The translations under genes were made by a program, and so were the position numbers. The notes under the pieces are model-generated. The model worked only from the letters and a program-made list of their open reading frames with translations, made no database searches and had not been told where the DNA came from. A stretch of DNA of 64,000 nucleotides from Centroberyx gerrardi (lineage: Eukaryota; Chordata; Actinopteri; Beryciformes; Berycidae). Positions 11,901-25,300 of this stretch are shown here, piece by piece. The DNA lies in assembly GCF_048128805.1 (NCBI RefSeq), contig NC_136016.1, positions 4,263,501-4,327,500 on the forward strand, read 5' to 3'. The first letter of the stretch is position 1, and each line of letters opens with the position of its first letter.

Positions 11901-14504
11901 CCAAAACACAGAATCTGATGTAACTTTCCCTTATGCTGTTTTGGATGAGCACTTGGGCGTACACCTAGTTCACAACATTATCCGATTTCTAACCTCTCTA
12001 CTGGTCTCAACAACAGTAGGCTGAAAGGATGGCTGACCCCTCTGGCTCGAAACAGCCCGCTCAGCAGCGCAGAAACTGAACCATGTGTCACCAGCTTTGT
12101 CCGGTTCCCCCTCTACAGGATGACGAGCACATTGTGTTGGAGCCAGGAGATTTATTCCCCCCGTTCTCCCCTCCTCCCTCCCCGCGGGCCAACGAGAAGA
12201 GAGGCCCCCAGAGCCCCCAGCAGCACCGCCTCTTCAGGGTGGTCCGAACTCCGGTACTGGACCCTGTCAGGTGGGGAACTTGGCTATGTTGGGCCTAGAG
12301 GTTCACAGTTGTTTTGTGCTGCTGGAATGTGAAGGAGAGAGAATATAAAATACAAGATTAAATGTTAATAGAAATGTTCAAAGATCTGTTGTCCAGCTCA
12401 CTGTATTTGATAGTATTAAGGTGAAGGTATTTCCTTAGTTCTTAATCATAAATCTGTAAAAACCACCCTATACACATCCATATGTACAAGAAAATGCAGG
12501 CTGGAAGGAGCTGTCAGTATGTTAGTACAAAGTGTTAATCATTTCTGAAGAGGTGCGTTAGGGGTGAGCATGTTTTCCCATCTTCTGAATGATTCTCCAG
12601 GCTTTCATATATCCCATCCAAATGCAGATGTATGATTATAGATGTTGGGGGGTGGGGTGGGGGGGGGGGTGGGGGGTTAGGGTTAGATATTCAAGTTTTA
12701 TAAAAAGTTTATTATCCTTTTGTCCTCTCTTTGTTTCAACAGGAACAGTTTAGAGCAGGCGCTGTCTCGGCCAATCACCGCGCTGGATAATGAGAGGTTT
12801 ACTGTGCAGTCAGTCATGGCCAAGCTAGCCTGTCCTATCGTGCTGGTGAGCAATTACATGGAGGATCTAAATTGCTTCTGCCATGTGTTTGGCATCGCTT
12901 GTTATCTGCTTAAAACAACCCAAGGACAGCTCTTCATCTTATTCAGAAGTAGCCGACTCCTCTTGTTAAATGAATAACGTTTTCTATGACCTCTGCCTTT
13001 AGGTGGCGTTCTTGCTGGTGAACATTGTCCGGTATTTCTGTGATGCACCCAGTCTCACCCCTCCCTGCTACAACTTCTTCCAACTGCAGGTAAAAACATT
13101 CAAAATTATAAATGTTTAGAGTATTTTGCCACTTTCACCATGCTATATATTTGCTTTTTTTGTGAGTATTATGATTATTAAAATGAGGATAAATGCGCTT
13201 TAATTGATCCAGCTAACCCAGCTATTGGACTGCTGCCTTTTGAGCTCATACAGTAAAAATTGTCTCTCACAATACATATTATGTGATTTAATTGTATTTT
13301 TGCTTATGGACAATGGATGTTGTTTGTCTGGAACTTTAATGTTTGCTAAGAACGTCCTGATAGAAGGGGCTGGAAAAGTCTTAAATTATACTATCTAAAC
13401 CCAGGGCCTTCAAAGTTCTTGAATAAAGTTAAATGAAGCATGTAAAATCCAATCTTCTTAAATTCAGGTTTAGAGGTGTTAAAATTGTTGACATTCAAAA
13501 AGTCAGGCTTCTGGCCAGGTTTCTCTTGAAAGGCAATATATATATTTTTTTAAATCTCAACAAAACTATCGATTTGAATAAAGGTTAAAAACTAGATGGC
13601 ACTCAACAGAGCGCATACCTCTGCCTATGTGATTGTCAAGATATGCCAGTCAGACTTTCACCAAAAGTTAATAATTTCTTCCATAGATATGCCTGTTCAA
13701 ATTCTTGCCACTTTAAATTGGCAGCTCTCCAGTGGTTCCATGTTGTTTGAGCCAATAATGGAGGGTTTGTTATATGCCTTTTTGTGAGAAGCCACGCCCC
13801 CCTTTGGCCAATCAGTGTGAAAAGTGAATCAGTTCTTCCTTGCCCCATAACCAACCTTTCCACAAAATTTCATGGAATTCCATAACATAACCCCCGAAAC
13901 ATAAACAAATGAGGTGTCGAGATGAGATGTAAATGTGTGAAATGGTGTTTGCAGCTGATGGGCGTTCTGCCCATCTTGCCCCTGCTCTTCCCCATCATGT
14001 GGGTGCTGGTGAACGCCTATGGAGAGGCCCGGGTCCTCGCCGAGTCCAGCCGCGCTTCACCCACAGGCCTGGTGAGAGACCCACACACACGCACACACAC
14101 AGTCACACTTAACTTTTTCACGTAACTTTGTGTTGTGCGCTGACAGGAACAGAGAGAGAGCTGTCACCACTAACAGAGGATTCATGCCCTTGTGTTCTAT
14201 GTTGTAACTAACAGCTAAAGACAGACACACACACACACACACACTTTAGGGTTAGACCGATATTGTGGTTTGGGACATTTTGATCAGATTCTACATAAGC
14301 GTCCATGAATATGCTATTGTTCTTCTATTCTTATTGTCATCCTCAGTTTCAGTGGAGAGTTTTAGTATCCCATGATGGTCAAAATACTGTTTCAGAGGCT
14401 TTTCCACCCCGACAAGAATAAAAGTATCTGGGAAACCATAGGCAGCTTCAGTCCAAAAATATTGGTATTGGCCTTCAAAAACCCATATCGGCCTAACCCT
14501 AACA

Positions 14505-14536
<32 letters not shown>

Positions 14537-17500
14537 TAGACACACAGAGGAGAAACAGTGAGGGCCTCCCTCTGTTTTAACTAGACTCTTCTCTCGCCCC
14601 AGCTTGCTAAGTTCTCTGAGGATACTCTAAGCAGCTACACCGAAGTGGTTTCCTCCCAGGTATAACCTCTCGCTGTCTCGCTCCCCCCCTCCCTCCCTCC
14701 CTCCTCCGCTCGCTTGACCCCCCCCCCCCCCCCCGCCTGTCTTCACTCGCTCGCTGCAACCCCCTCTGTGGAACCCTGTACACAGCTCTCACTATCCCCC
14801 GCCCCACCACCACCCTCACCCTCACCCCCCACTTCGTCTTTTATTTCTTTACTTTGGAATCATCATCACGGACGTCTTCTGATTCAACCATCTTGTTTTT
14901 TTATTTACTTATTTTCTTTTAACTTGAGCACCCTGCTTTGTTTCCTATATTTTCTTTCATCTTGCACGATGAGTTATTTTGTTTCCTTTGACTCTTTGGT
15001 TATGGTCACTCTTCATCTATGGATTATCAGTCGACGCGTCTCGACCGAGCACCTCTGGATGTAAGTCTCACCTCACCTTTTGTTGTCTTATTTTGGCAGT
15101 CCACCCTGCCTCTTTTTAAGATCATTTTCTCACCTTTCACCCCTGGGTACAACTTCCCGTTCTCACGACCTCTCACGGCTCCTGACCAAACCCGATCTTT
15201 GACCCCTCCTCCTTCATTGTTTGCCGGTCTGTAGTAATCAAAATAAAACCAAAGTGAATCAACAATCAACAGTTGATTACTACCGATCCGCCTTCCTGAA
15301 ACCATCAATGTTGTGTTCCCGGCTATGGCTTTGCTACAGATGAATAAACGGGAAGTGGTAGAATATAGGGAGGAGGTGATCCTGAGAAGGGCTTCCACTT
15401 AAATCTGTGCCTGACCCTCCACCTCTGCCCGTCTGCCTGCACTGCATGACTGGAAATCAGCCCCACTCTGGCCCTATGCCAGTAAATTCTCTAGGTTTTC
15501 CACTCCTTGAGTCCTTTCCTTATCTCCTTTGGAATTACCATGAAAATCTTTTTGATGTGCTCACAGGGTCCAAAATTAACACCCGCCAAGCGTCAGATGC
15601 TAGTAAGATTTGTCTGGTAACTTTTTGAGACAATAACATAACACCTCAGACTCTCTGATCATGAGCCATTCAAATCAAACAGGCTACTGATTGGCCGCCT
15701 GTTATGCTGCTCTACATAAATTGTAGCATCTAAACTTCTGTTTCTCCACTGCCTGGATGGTTAACTAGCCTGATGTTAGTTGAAATTTAACATTATTTCC
15801 ATATGGCAAGTCGCTTCATGATGAATTACAAACTTGACCCATTGCAGTGGGTGAGTGAGCAAGTTTTAAATTAAAACTAAATCTGCTCTCGTCTCTTTAT
15901 TGAATGAAATAGCATTGAAAACAGGTAGTGGTTGCTGTGGAAATGTGTATATTGATTATTTTGACTGCCAACTATTCCTGGGCGCGTTAATGTTTTTTAG
16001 TTCACCAGTTCTTGGCGGGTGAGCCAAAAAGTTAATTTGGGACACTGCTTGCTCATGATAAAAAGAGGAGGCAAGGAAGGGAATCTGTCCAAACTGATCA
16101 GGCAGTTGCCTTGGCGCTGTCAGGACTGAGTCACGGTGATTGGTTTGTCCCCCGCTGAACGAGCCATCGTGGATTCCATCCATAACAAAATCAAGAAGCG
16201 CATGGAAATGTTTTGGATCATATACTAATGCCGCAGTTTCATTAGGCTTTGCCTTCTTGCCATGTAACAGTAGCGTTATAGCTTAGAGGCTTTGTCTTTT
16301 TTTTCTTTCTTTCTTTTTTTAGCCCAATCACAAAGCTGATACAGGCATATTAATTTGCTTTAGAGCTGGTTTAGGCTTTTCAGGCTGAGCTTTTCACTCC
16401 ATTTGCTCTTCCTTGCTACAGAAAGCTAGCTTTTCAAATTTTCATTTTGAATAGCTTTATCGCTTTAGTTATGACAGAAGTAGCGCTTGAATACGAATAC
16501 GATTTGCATTTATTGGGACATGCGTCCCTCTTTCTAGCATTTAGTAGAGAACAGTGGTCTGACTGTATGTGTGTGTGTATGTGTGTGTGTGTGCAGGAGA
16601 TGCTGCGTTGTGTGTGGAGACACCTGGTGGGCGTCCTGAAGGGAGAGTCTCAGACACTCTGCTACACTTCCAGCCTTTTACACACTCTGGGATCTGTCAC
16701 AGTGAGTATTGTGTGTGCGCATGTGTGCCCACATGGTACTATGGGCATAGGTTTTGCTAGGGACATAAAAAAAACAGCCTGATAATTAAAAGTTATGGAA
16801 GAAAGGAAAGAAGGAAGTATAGCTGAAATAGATGGAGAAAACAAACATTCATGGAAATGTAGTTTTCCTGTACTCTTCTACTGTTTTTTGAGATGCATGA
16901 AATGCCTTTAGGCAAAATTTAAGGGTCAAACATCCCTCCCACCCTCAAAATAGACCATCTAAGCCACTTTATATTGTTGGTGTGTGTGCGTGAGTTTAGT
17001 TCTAAATTTGCTGTGTGTCCGCTGTGTGTGTAGGTGCTTTGCTGCGTGGACAAGCAGGGCATCCTGTCGTGGCCCAACCCCAGTCCAGAGACCGTGCTGT
17101 TCTTCAGCGGGCGGGTGGAGCCGCCTCACGACAGCCAAGACGACCTCCAGGATGACCTGTCAATCAACTCCTACTGCCGAATGGAGACCGACGACGACAG
17201 GGATGAGGTAGAGGTGTGTGTGTGTGTGTGTGCGTGTGCGTGTGTGTGAATGTGATCGCTCAGGCAACTTTTTTCATTGTTTCATCGGTCAGTGATTCTT
17301 GCATTGAGGAGAGTTTCTCCTCAATGAAAAATCTACTGTTTTGTTGTTGTAAAGCGCTCCTGGCTGCCCATATGTGTGAGTGACATCTAGTTAGACCTAT
17401 TTTATCTCATACAGCGCAGCGGTGTCATGATGTAGGAGTCCAGTCTTGTCTGTATGGTTGAATTTAAGTTATGTTTTAAATGTCTAGATGTTCAGTACCC

Positions 17501-19362
17501 ATGAATAGTAGTAATTGGGCGTGTTCACACTATTTTGTAGAGAAAGTGCTACCTCAACTGCCTTTTGTGCTGATTTTGTAAAAGAGGATTGCGTTTCCAT
17601 AACAACCAGTAGTAGCTGCGACTGTCAGCAAACATACTTGGGTACAACTCTCAAACACTTACCAGAGAGACCTACAGCACAGCCAATGTACTCCGAGTGG
17701 CGTTAACACGGTCAGTAATTAGTATTTCAAAGTGTTGGATCCTCTCCTGATTGGTTATGACCACTGTGCATTAGGTCCAGGAGGTGGAGGCTCTGCTCTG
17801 TCTACCAACGGAGTCTTCCATCCAGCTGGGGGACGGGCCCGAGCCCAGCGAGACGTCGCACGACACGGCCCGCTCCTCCGACACACTCCGGCCCCGACAC
17901 ACCTGCCAGCACACGCACACTCGCACCAAACACCACTCCGGATCCAACGTCAGCTTCAGCCACGACACCGAGGGAGGCGAGGACGACCAGGCACAGGTAA
18001 CCCTCCGGAAAGTCATGGGAAATTACAGAAAATGCTTTTTTGTCATTTGAAGATTTTGGGAACTGCACACAAATGTATGGAAAAAATATTATTGTTCATT
18101 GATTGTCGTGACATGCAAATATGACTTCACAACTCAAGCTAAATTAAACTAAACTTTAATGATTAACTGAGTCATCGCAGCAGCAGATAGTAGGATATAG
18201 ATAAGAATAAGACAATAAGGATCTTTTGCTTTTATTGATTTTATGTAAAGCACACTTTCATACACTCCTTGTGTATGAAATAGGCTATACAAATAAAATC
18301 TGACTTGACTTTGGTTTTGACTTGACTTTAGGTTATTTGTCCTCCTTGTCTTTTTCTTTTTGTCCCATTCGTCCCCAGGACCTAGCGCTGGGCTGCCCGG
18401 ATGCAGAGGCCGAGGACTTTGTGTGCGACTACCACCTGGAGATGCTCAGCCTGTCGCAGGACCAGCAAAACCCGGTCAGCATCCAGTTCGACGACCTGTC
18501 CTGGCAGTGCCACCTGCCGTCCCTCAAGCCTTTGGGCCTCAACATCATGCTGAACCTGTGCAACGCCAGCGTCACCCAGCAGCTCTGCCGCTTCTCCGAC
18601 CACCTGTCCAACCTGGCACTGCAGGAGAGCCACGGCACCGTGCTGCCCGTCTACGTGCCCTGGGGGCTGTGCGAGCTGTCCAGGCTCATAGGTGTGTTAT
18701 TTTACACTCTGGCTTGGTTTGACCCTTAGTTGGGTTTGTTTGGCCATATGAGAACACAGTAATCAGACTGCGGCTTTGTTGAGAGGGAGGTTTTTACTGT
18801 TTCCAACCCTGGAGTTTTGTTCGGAGGGAAAACATGACATGACATGTTGAGTTTTACACCAGAAGAAAGTCCTTTCCCAGACTAACTTTCTGATCGATGA
18901 AGGAAATGGCTGCTCCCACATGGCTTTGATGATAAATTATGGCTACGAGTTGTTGCTTTGTTGCCTTTATGTATTGGTTTGGTTATATTTCACCCGGCGA
19001 AATTTCAAGCAAACTATAATTCATCTCCAAAAGCCACATGGGAGCAGTCATTTCCTTCATTGGTCAGAAAGTTGGTACATAAAAGGACTTTCCTCTAGGG
19101 TGAAACTCATCCATAACCCATAAATTACAGTGTTTTAAAGGAGTAGTTCACGCAAAAATCTATGGTTGGATCATAAAGTCCAAATGAATCTCTAGTGTTG
19201 GTTTGAAAACGTAGCGAGAAACCTCCCTCTCAGCAAAGTGTGTCTGATTTCTGTGTTGTCATTTTGATAAACAAACTAAGGAGGAAACCAATGACAGAGT
19301 TCAGTATTAACTGCTGTAAACCAACCAGGTGTACACCCCGACACAATTTGCCCTCTCAATTC

Positions 19363-19398
<36 letters not shown>

Positions 19399-22300
19399 AG
19401 GGTTCACCCCCGGCGCGAGGGAGCTGTTTAAACAGGAGAACCACTTGGCTCTGTACCAGCTGCCGTCCGGAGAGAAGGCCAAGGAGTCGGCTCCCCGTCG
19501 CCTGCATCACTTCATCAAGCGCCAGCCTCCCATGTCCCACCTCATCTCCCTGTTTGTACGAGACGCCTCCTCCAGTGAGTACACACACTTGTCTTTCTCT
19601 AGCAAGCTGCCTATCTCACTCTGTCCCACTGTGCTGTTTTGTTCTGCTTCGTCCTTTTTACCACAGCGCTGTTGGCAAGCAGAGTGAGACACTTCATTTT
19701 CATTTCATCATTTTGTATCATGTCTGTTTTTCACTGAACTGTATCTAATTAATAAAAGGAAGGTGTGAAAATGTACCTATAAATAGAATATTTTAACTAT
19801 AAATCTTCACACTAGCTGTATTTTTTTTCACAACTTCCATAATCCTCTTTTTGTATGTAAATTAAATTCACATGTCGTTACACAAAGGGAGAACTTGTTC
19901 TGGGTTCTTTGTTAGTTTGTATGGACTGCTGCCATACAGTGATGTATTGCGATATACATTTCTAAATCTTCTAATGATGATAATGCAGCACATATCTGGC
20001 ATTTTATAATAAATCGCATAGTTGTATAAGCAGTACTTCTTAGTATACTGTATGCATTTTGTCTTATTAATTCACCCTTTTTTCCCTGTTTCTTTTTCTG
20101 GCCTATATATGGCATAGTAAGTTGGAGAGTTAGTTTGTTTTCGTTTTTGACCTCCTGAAGTAAATAATGTAACTCGCTCTGTCTGCCCTCTGACCTGTCT
20201 GCTATAGATAACGTCCAGATGCTGTCCCACGGCTCGGCTGACCTCATTCTGGAGGCCTGCACTGACTTCTGGGACGGAGCCGATATCTACCCCTTGTCAG
20301 GCTCCGACAGGTATCACACAGACTGATTTATTTTCTCAAATTATCCAATGGAATTCAATGAAAGTGCTTCTAAAGGCATAAAATACTGGTATTCATATCT
20401 TAGGCTTACATAACTGTTTTTGCTCTTTCCTTTGCCCTCTTGCAGAAAGAAGGTTCTGGACTTCTACCAGCGTGCCTGTCTGTCGGGCTACTGCTCGGCC
20501 TTCGCCTACAAACCCATGCAGGTGTCGCTGTCCTGCCAGCTGAACGGGAAGTGCGTGGAGCTGGCCCCGGGTCCCAGCCTCTTCTCCGGGGTGGAGCTGC
20601 CCTCCACCACCCCCATCAAACACAGCTCCCGCAGGAACAGCTGGAGCTCTGACGGTATGGAGGAGGGACGGAGGGAGGGATAGTTAAGGGGAAAAGAGAG
20701 AGGGAGAACTGAAAAGAGTGGATTTTCAGTGGGAAAGTGATGGATAACTGCTCAAGTGTGTGATCCCCTCCTCACTACTTTGTCATTTCTCTTCCTCCCA
20801 CATTTTTTCCTTCTCTCTTTCCCTCCCAACATCTTTCCTCTACAGAGGGTATAGGTGAGGGTGTAGAGCGGGAGGACTGTGTCCAGGCCCTGAGTGGTCA
20901 GATCTTCATGGGCATGGTGTCATCCCAGTTCCAGGCGAGGCTGGACACGGTCCGGCTCATCGACGCCCTGGTCACTGCCTGCATCCGCTTCGTCTACTTT
21001 TCCATGGAGGATGAGCTCCGCAGCAAGGTGAATATATTATTCTGGGTTTCTACAAAGCCCAGATACATGTGAAACACCCCATGGTCAGCAGAGAATATTG
21101 AGACAAATAAAGTGGAATAATTATTTTAAAAAAAATCAAGATATATGCAACCTATCACACAACAGAAGAACATGAGAAGTGTTTCGGTGTGCGTTGTAAA
21201 AAATACTATTCGCCTTATCAATATATTCAATTTACAGATGTAGATAGCATAGGTGTTTAATGTGCAGATTTGAATATGTGCATTACTAAACATTCACCTT
21301 GTGGAAAAACCCCAGATGGAGGAACCATATTACACGTGTACGTTGTTGTCTGTTCTCATTAGCATCAATGCTATCTTGTCTGTGCAGGTCTTCGCAGAGA
21401 AGATGGGTTTAGAGACAGGCTGGAACTGTCACATCTCTCTGACTCCTAACGGAGATAGTCCCTGTGACGGAGGTCCATCCAGCCCCGGTCAGGGCTCCTT
21501 GCATGAAGACTTGAACCAAGGTACCATACCTGTGTTTGTGCATTTGAAACTGCGCTTATGATGTGTTTCTATGCATTGTATTCCGCTTATGCCGGGGATA
21601 CACTGCATGACTTTTAGGCTGGTTATAGCCACGATTTGGCTATCAGTCCTGATTTTCAAGATTGGTGCTAGTTTGGATCTGTCATACAAATTACCTTCTA
21701 GTGTGTCTGAGGTTTCAGGACTTTAATCTCTTGCCACCCAATCCAGTCGGAACCATCACCATTATTTCAAACACGCTTGATTTTTACGACTCAAATCTGG
21801 CCAAGTCATGACATCCTCCTGTAGTGTGAACTGGTCAACGAATCAAACCTGAAGTGTGTGATGCCCACTCTGTTTTGCGGTGTGTCCCCAACCTTAGACC
21901 GCTGTATTTGTATGTGTTATAGATTCTCGGGATGAGGCGGAAGGTCCATTACTCCCAGAGGAAGAAGCCCATTCTGACCTGGCCAGTTTCCAGCCCACGG
22001 ACAGCGATGTCCCCAGCTTCCTGGAGGACTGCAACAGGGTAACAATGGCTTTGTCAATACCAATAAAGTCACTGCGCAGCACTCTTCACAATGGCAAAGG
22101 GCCTGTGTCTGTTCCTCCTTCACCCTTACAATACAGGCTGGTTTCTCTCTTTGAACTGACGACTGTAAGTCCCTGTCCAGCTGTCTTACCCTGCAGAGTA
22201 TATTCAGGAGACAGCATATTATCCCTATTTTAGCTTTGATTCATTCCACTCTGAGATCCTCGGGCAACGTTCTTTTAGTGGTTTCACAGTCCATGCTGAA

Positions 22301-25300
22301 AACGAAAGGCTGATGGAGTTTTCTACACACTGTTTTTCGGCTTTCATTTATCTTCTAAAGTACTTCGTAACTCGATTTTGATAAGTGCTCTATAAATAAA
22401 TGTTATTATATTAAAGCTGAACTATGCAAGTTTTTGGGTGCATTGCCCTGTGGATTAACATATTGCCAGTGTACCATTTTGGAGTTAATTTGCTTTGATT
22501 TAGTCTAATGATGTTGATACTGAATATGTATCCTTCCTCCCTGCCCCTTCCCCAGGCCAAGCTACCTCGTGGTATCCACCAGGTTCGTCCTCACTTGAAG
22601 AACATTGATAACGTGCCTCTTTTGGTGCCCCTCTTCACCGACTGCACCCCTGACAGTGAGTCTTCATCTTACTTCATGGATAGAGCAGATGATCTGAATA
22701 ACTGCTGTCTAAAGAAATACACTGGATACACTCAGTGATGTTGGGTGCTTGGCTTTGAAGTGAAATTTACATTTACTCACACTTGTGTTTCTCCACAGCA
22801 ATGTGTGAGATGATGAAGATCATGCAGGAGAACAGGGAGGTTACATGCTGTCTGGGAAGTTCTGCCAATTTCCGCAACAGCCGCCTGTTTCTCCAGAGCG
22901 ACCTCAGGTATACACACACACCCCTAAACACCCTAAACAGCTGTTGTTTTGTTCATATTTTCATGTATAAATGAATGTTATTGATATTAGGGTTTGACCA
23001 GTGTTGGTTTTTCAAGGTTGATACTGATATTTTTGGATTGACACTGTTGATAGGCGATATTTTGTACCGATATTCAATATTTTACCATTTTGAATTTGAC
23101 CATTCCAAAAAATTACAAGCATTCAGTGTTTCCTCCAGATTTTCTATTCTTAGCAGGGTGGAAAATACTGATACATCATGTACCGGCACTAACCGCCTCC
23201 CTCCTCCCTCCTCCCTCCACAGCATCGCTCTGGACCCTCTGTACCCGTCTCGGTGTTCGTGGGAGACGTTTGGCTACGCCACCGGCGGAGGATTTAACGG
23301 AGATGCCGAAGGCCTGTCTCCTCTGAGGCTTTCTGGACAGCTCAACAGTCTGGGCTGCTCCGTCACCTTCCACCAGGGAGAGAGCGTCAGCATGGTCAAG
23401 CTCATAGAGCAGGTTCGGAACACTCACTCACACACACACACACACACACACTCAGAAAGTTAAATAGAGCTATTTCATTCATTGAAGTTGTCTATTTCTG
23501 AATCAATTCCAGGCGCGACACACAACTTATGGCATCCGCAAGTGCTTCCTGTTCCTCCTGCAGTGTCAGCTCAGTCTGGTCATCATCCAGGTGAGAGACA
23601 AACATAATACAAAACTGGTGTCAAATTGGCAAACATGTTTTGAACGTATGAATGTTTAGATACCTGCAGTTTTATTAATGGTTTATAAAGCAAATGGTCT
23701 TGCACTGAAGTAGGGATGCACCGATCCGACTTTTTCAGTCCAGATACCGATACCGATAACTGGGCTTTGGGTATCGGCCGATACCGAGTACCGATCCGAT
23801 ACCAGTGTTTAATTAATAAACTGTAGGCTATGCCTCACTGTGTGGAAGAGACTGGGATCATTCTTTTATGTGTAAAGCAACATCAGGCTTGACTTTAACA
23901 TTGCTTTCCTAACTTTGTAAAACAAAATGTAACAAATAAATACATAGATATAAATGTACTCAATTGTTATTTATTATTAAAATAATAAATAATCGTGCTC
24001 CAGCAACTTGGTAAAACATCTTCAAAATTAACAGGAATTACAATTCAAGTGTAAACCTTTTAAATGCAGCAACAAATTGGTCAGGAATTAAAATTCCAGT
24101 ATAAAACAATACAACTGCATCAAATGAGAACAAAATGTAAACATTAAATCACAATTAAGTCACAAACTAGTGCAAACAAACTTGATAAATTAAATCACAA
24201 TTCACACAAGTAGTATAAACAAGTAACTTGGTAAAAACAAAACATTCAAAATATGCAGAATAAACCTAAATTACTGAAATAACTCTGGCTTAACTGGTAA
24301 TCTTGCTTTATGAAACAGCCCTCAGAAAAAAAATCAAGGTATGTTAGTCTGACTATGTGTCGGCCGAATGGAGCAGCAGTACCTGACGAACAGGGAAAAC
24401 ACTTTAAATCATGTTGTGGCAGGAAACAACGTTGACCTACAGCCGAGTCCCCGTAAACCTTGGATTTATGAATGGAGTCTGGCTGGACGCGCCGATTGTA
24501 TAATTGGTGGAAAACTACTTTACCTCGCAGGTTAAATGGCAGCCTGCTCGGCCGCGCGGTGACCCGGGAGAGTTTAAACATATAACCGAGACAAAGTATT
24601 CATGCAGGTGTGTTTTTAACTACCGAGCATCAGCACCGACCCCCGGTCAGCTCACCCCGACCCCGGCTCTGTTATGAGGGTTGGGCGCCAGGTTAGCTTG
24701 TTAGCCTGGATGCTAGCTGCGGGAGGCTCGCGCCCCATGAGCGAGAATTCAGTGCGCGAGACGCTGCGCGGCAGGCGGGATCCTCCGGAGCTGCTGGACC
24801 GGAGGAGCCACCGGACGGACCGAAGGCAAATGGCCGGGTCTACCGGCTCGCTGCTGACGCATGACGTAGTATGCGCACGTAGACATAAACATAGAATTGA
24901 ATTGAATAGATCGGCCCCATTGTCACCGATACCCGATCCAGCTATTTGAGTCAGTATCGGACCGATATCCGATATCAGTATCGGATCGGTGCATCCCTAC
25001 ACTGAAGTACATTTTAGATGTGCTTGTGTGTTACGAACCCACTAGAACCCTTAGATCATCAGGTAGAAGCTTTTTATCTATTCCCAGGGTTAAATCAAAA
25101 ACCGGGGTAGCTACTTTTTGGTTTTATGGACCAAGTAAATGGAATGCCCTGCCTGAAGCTGTGAGAGGTGCCACAAGACTTAATGCTTTTGAATAAAAAC
25201 TGAAAAATTATCTTTTTAATGGTGCCTTTGACTAGGCTTTAATCAGTTTGGGTTCTGGGAGCCTATAGTTTGTATCTTATTATTTTTTACTTTATTTTAT

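Noticed and set aside
23090-23463. Long ORFs through tmem94 exon 23 and its upstream intron
   Set aside because: Only 23223-23412 is bounded by consensus splice sites and matches the family; the upstream part is a repeat element.
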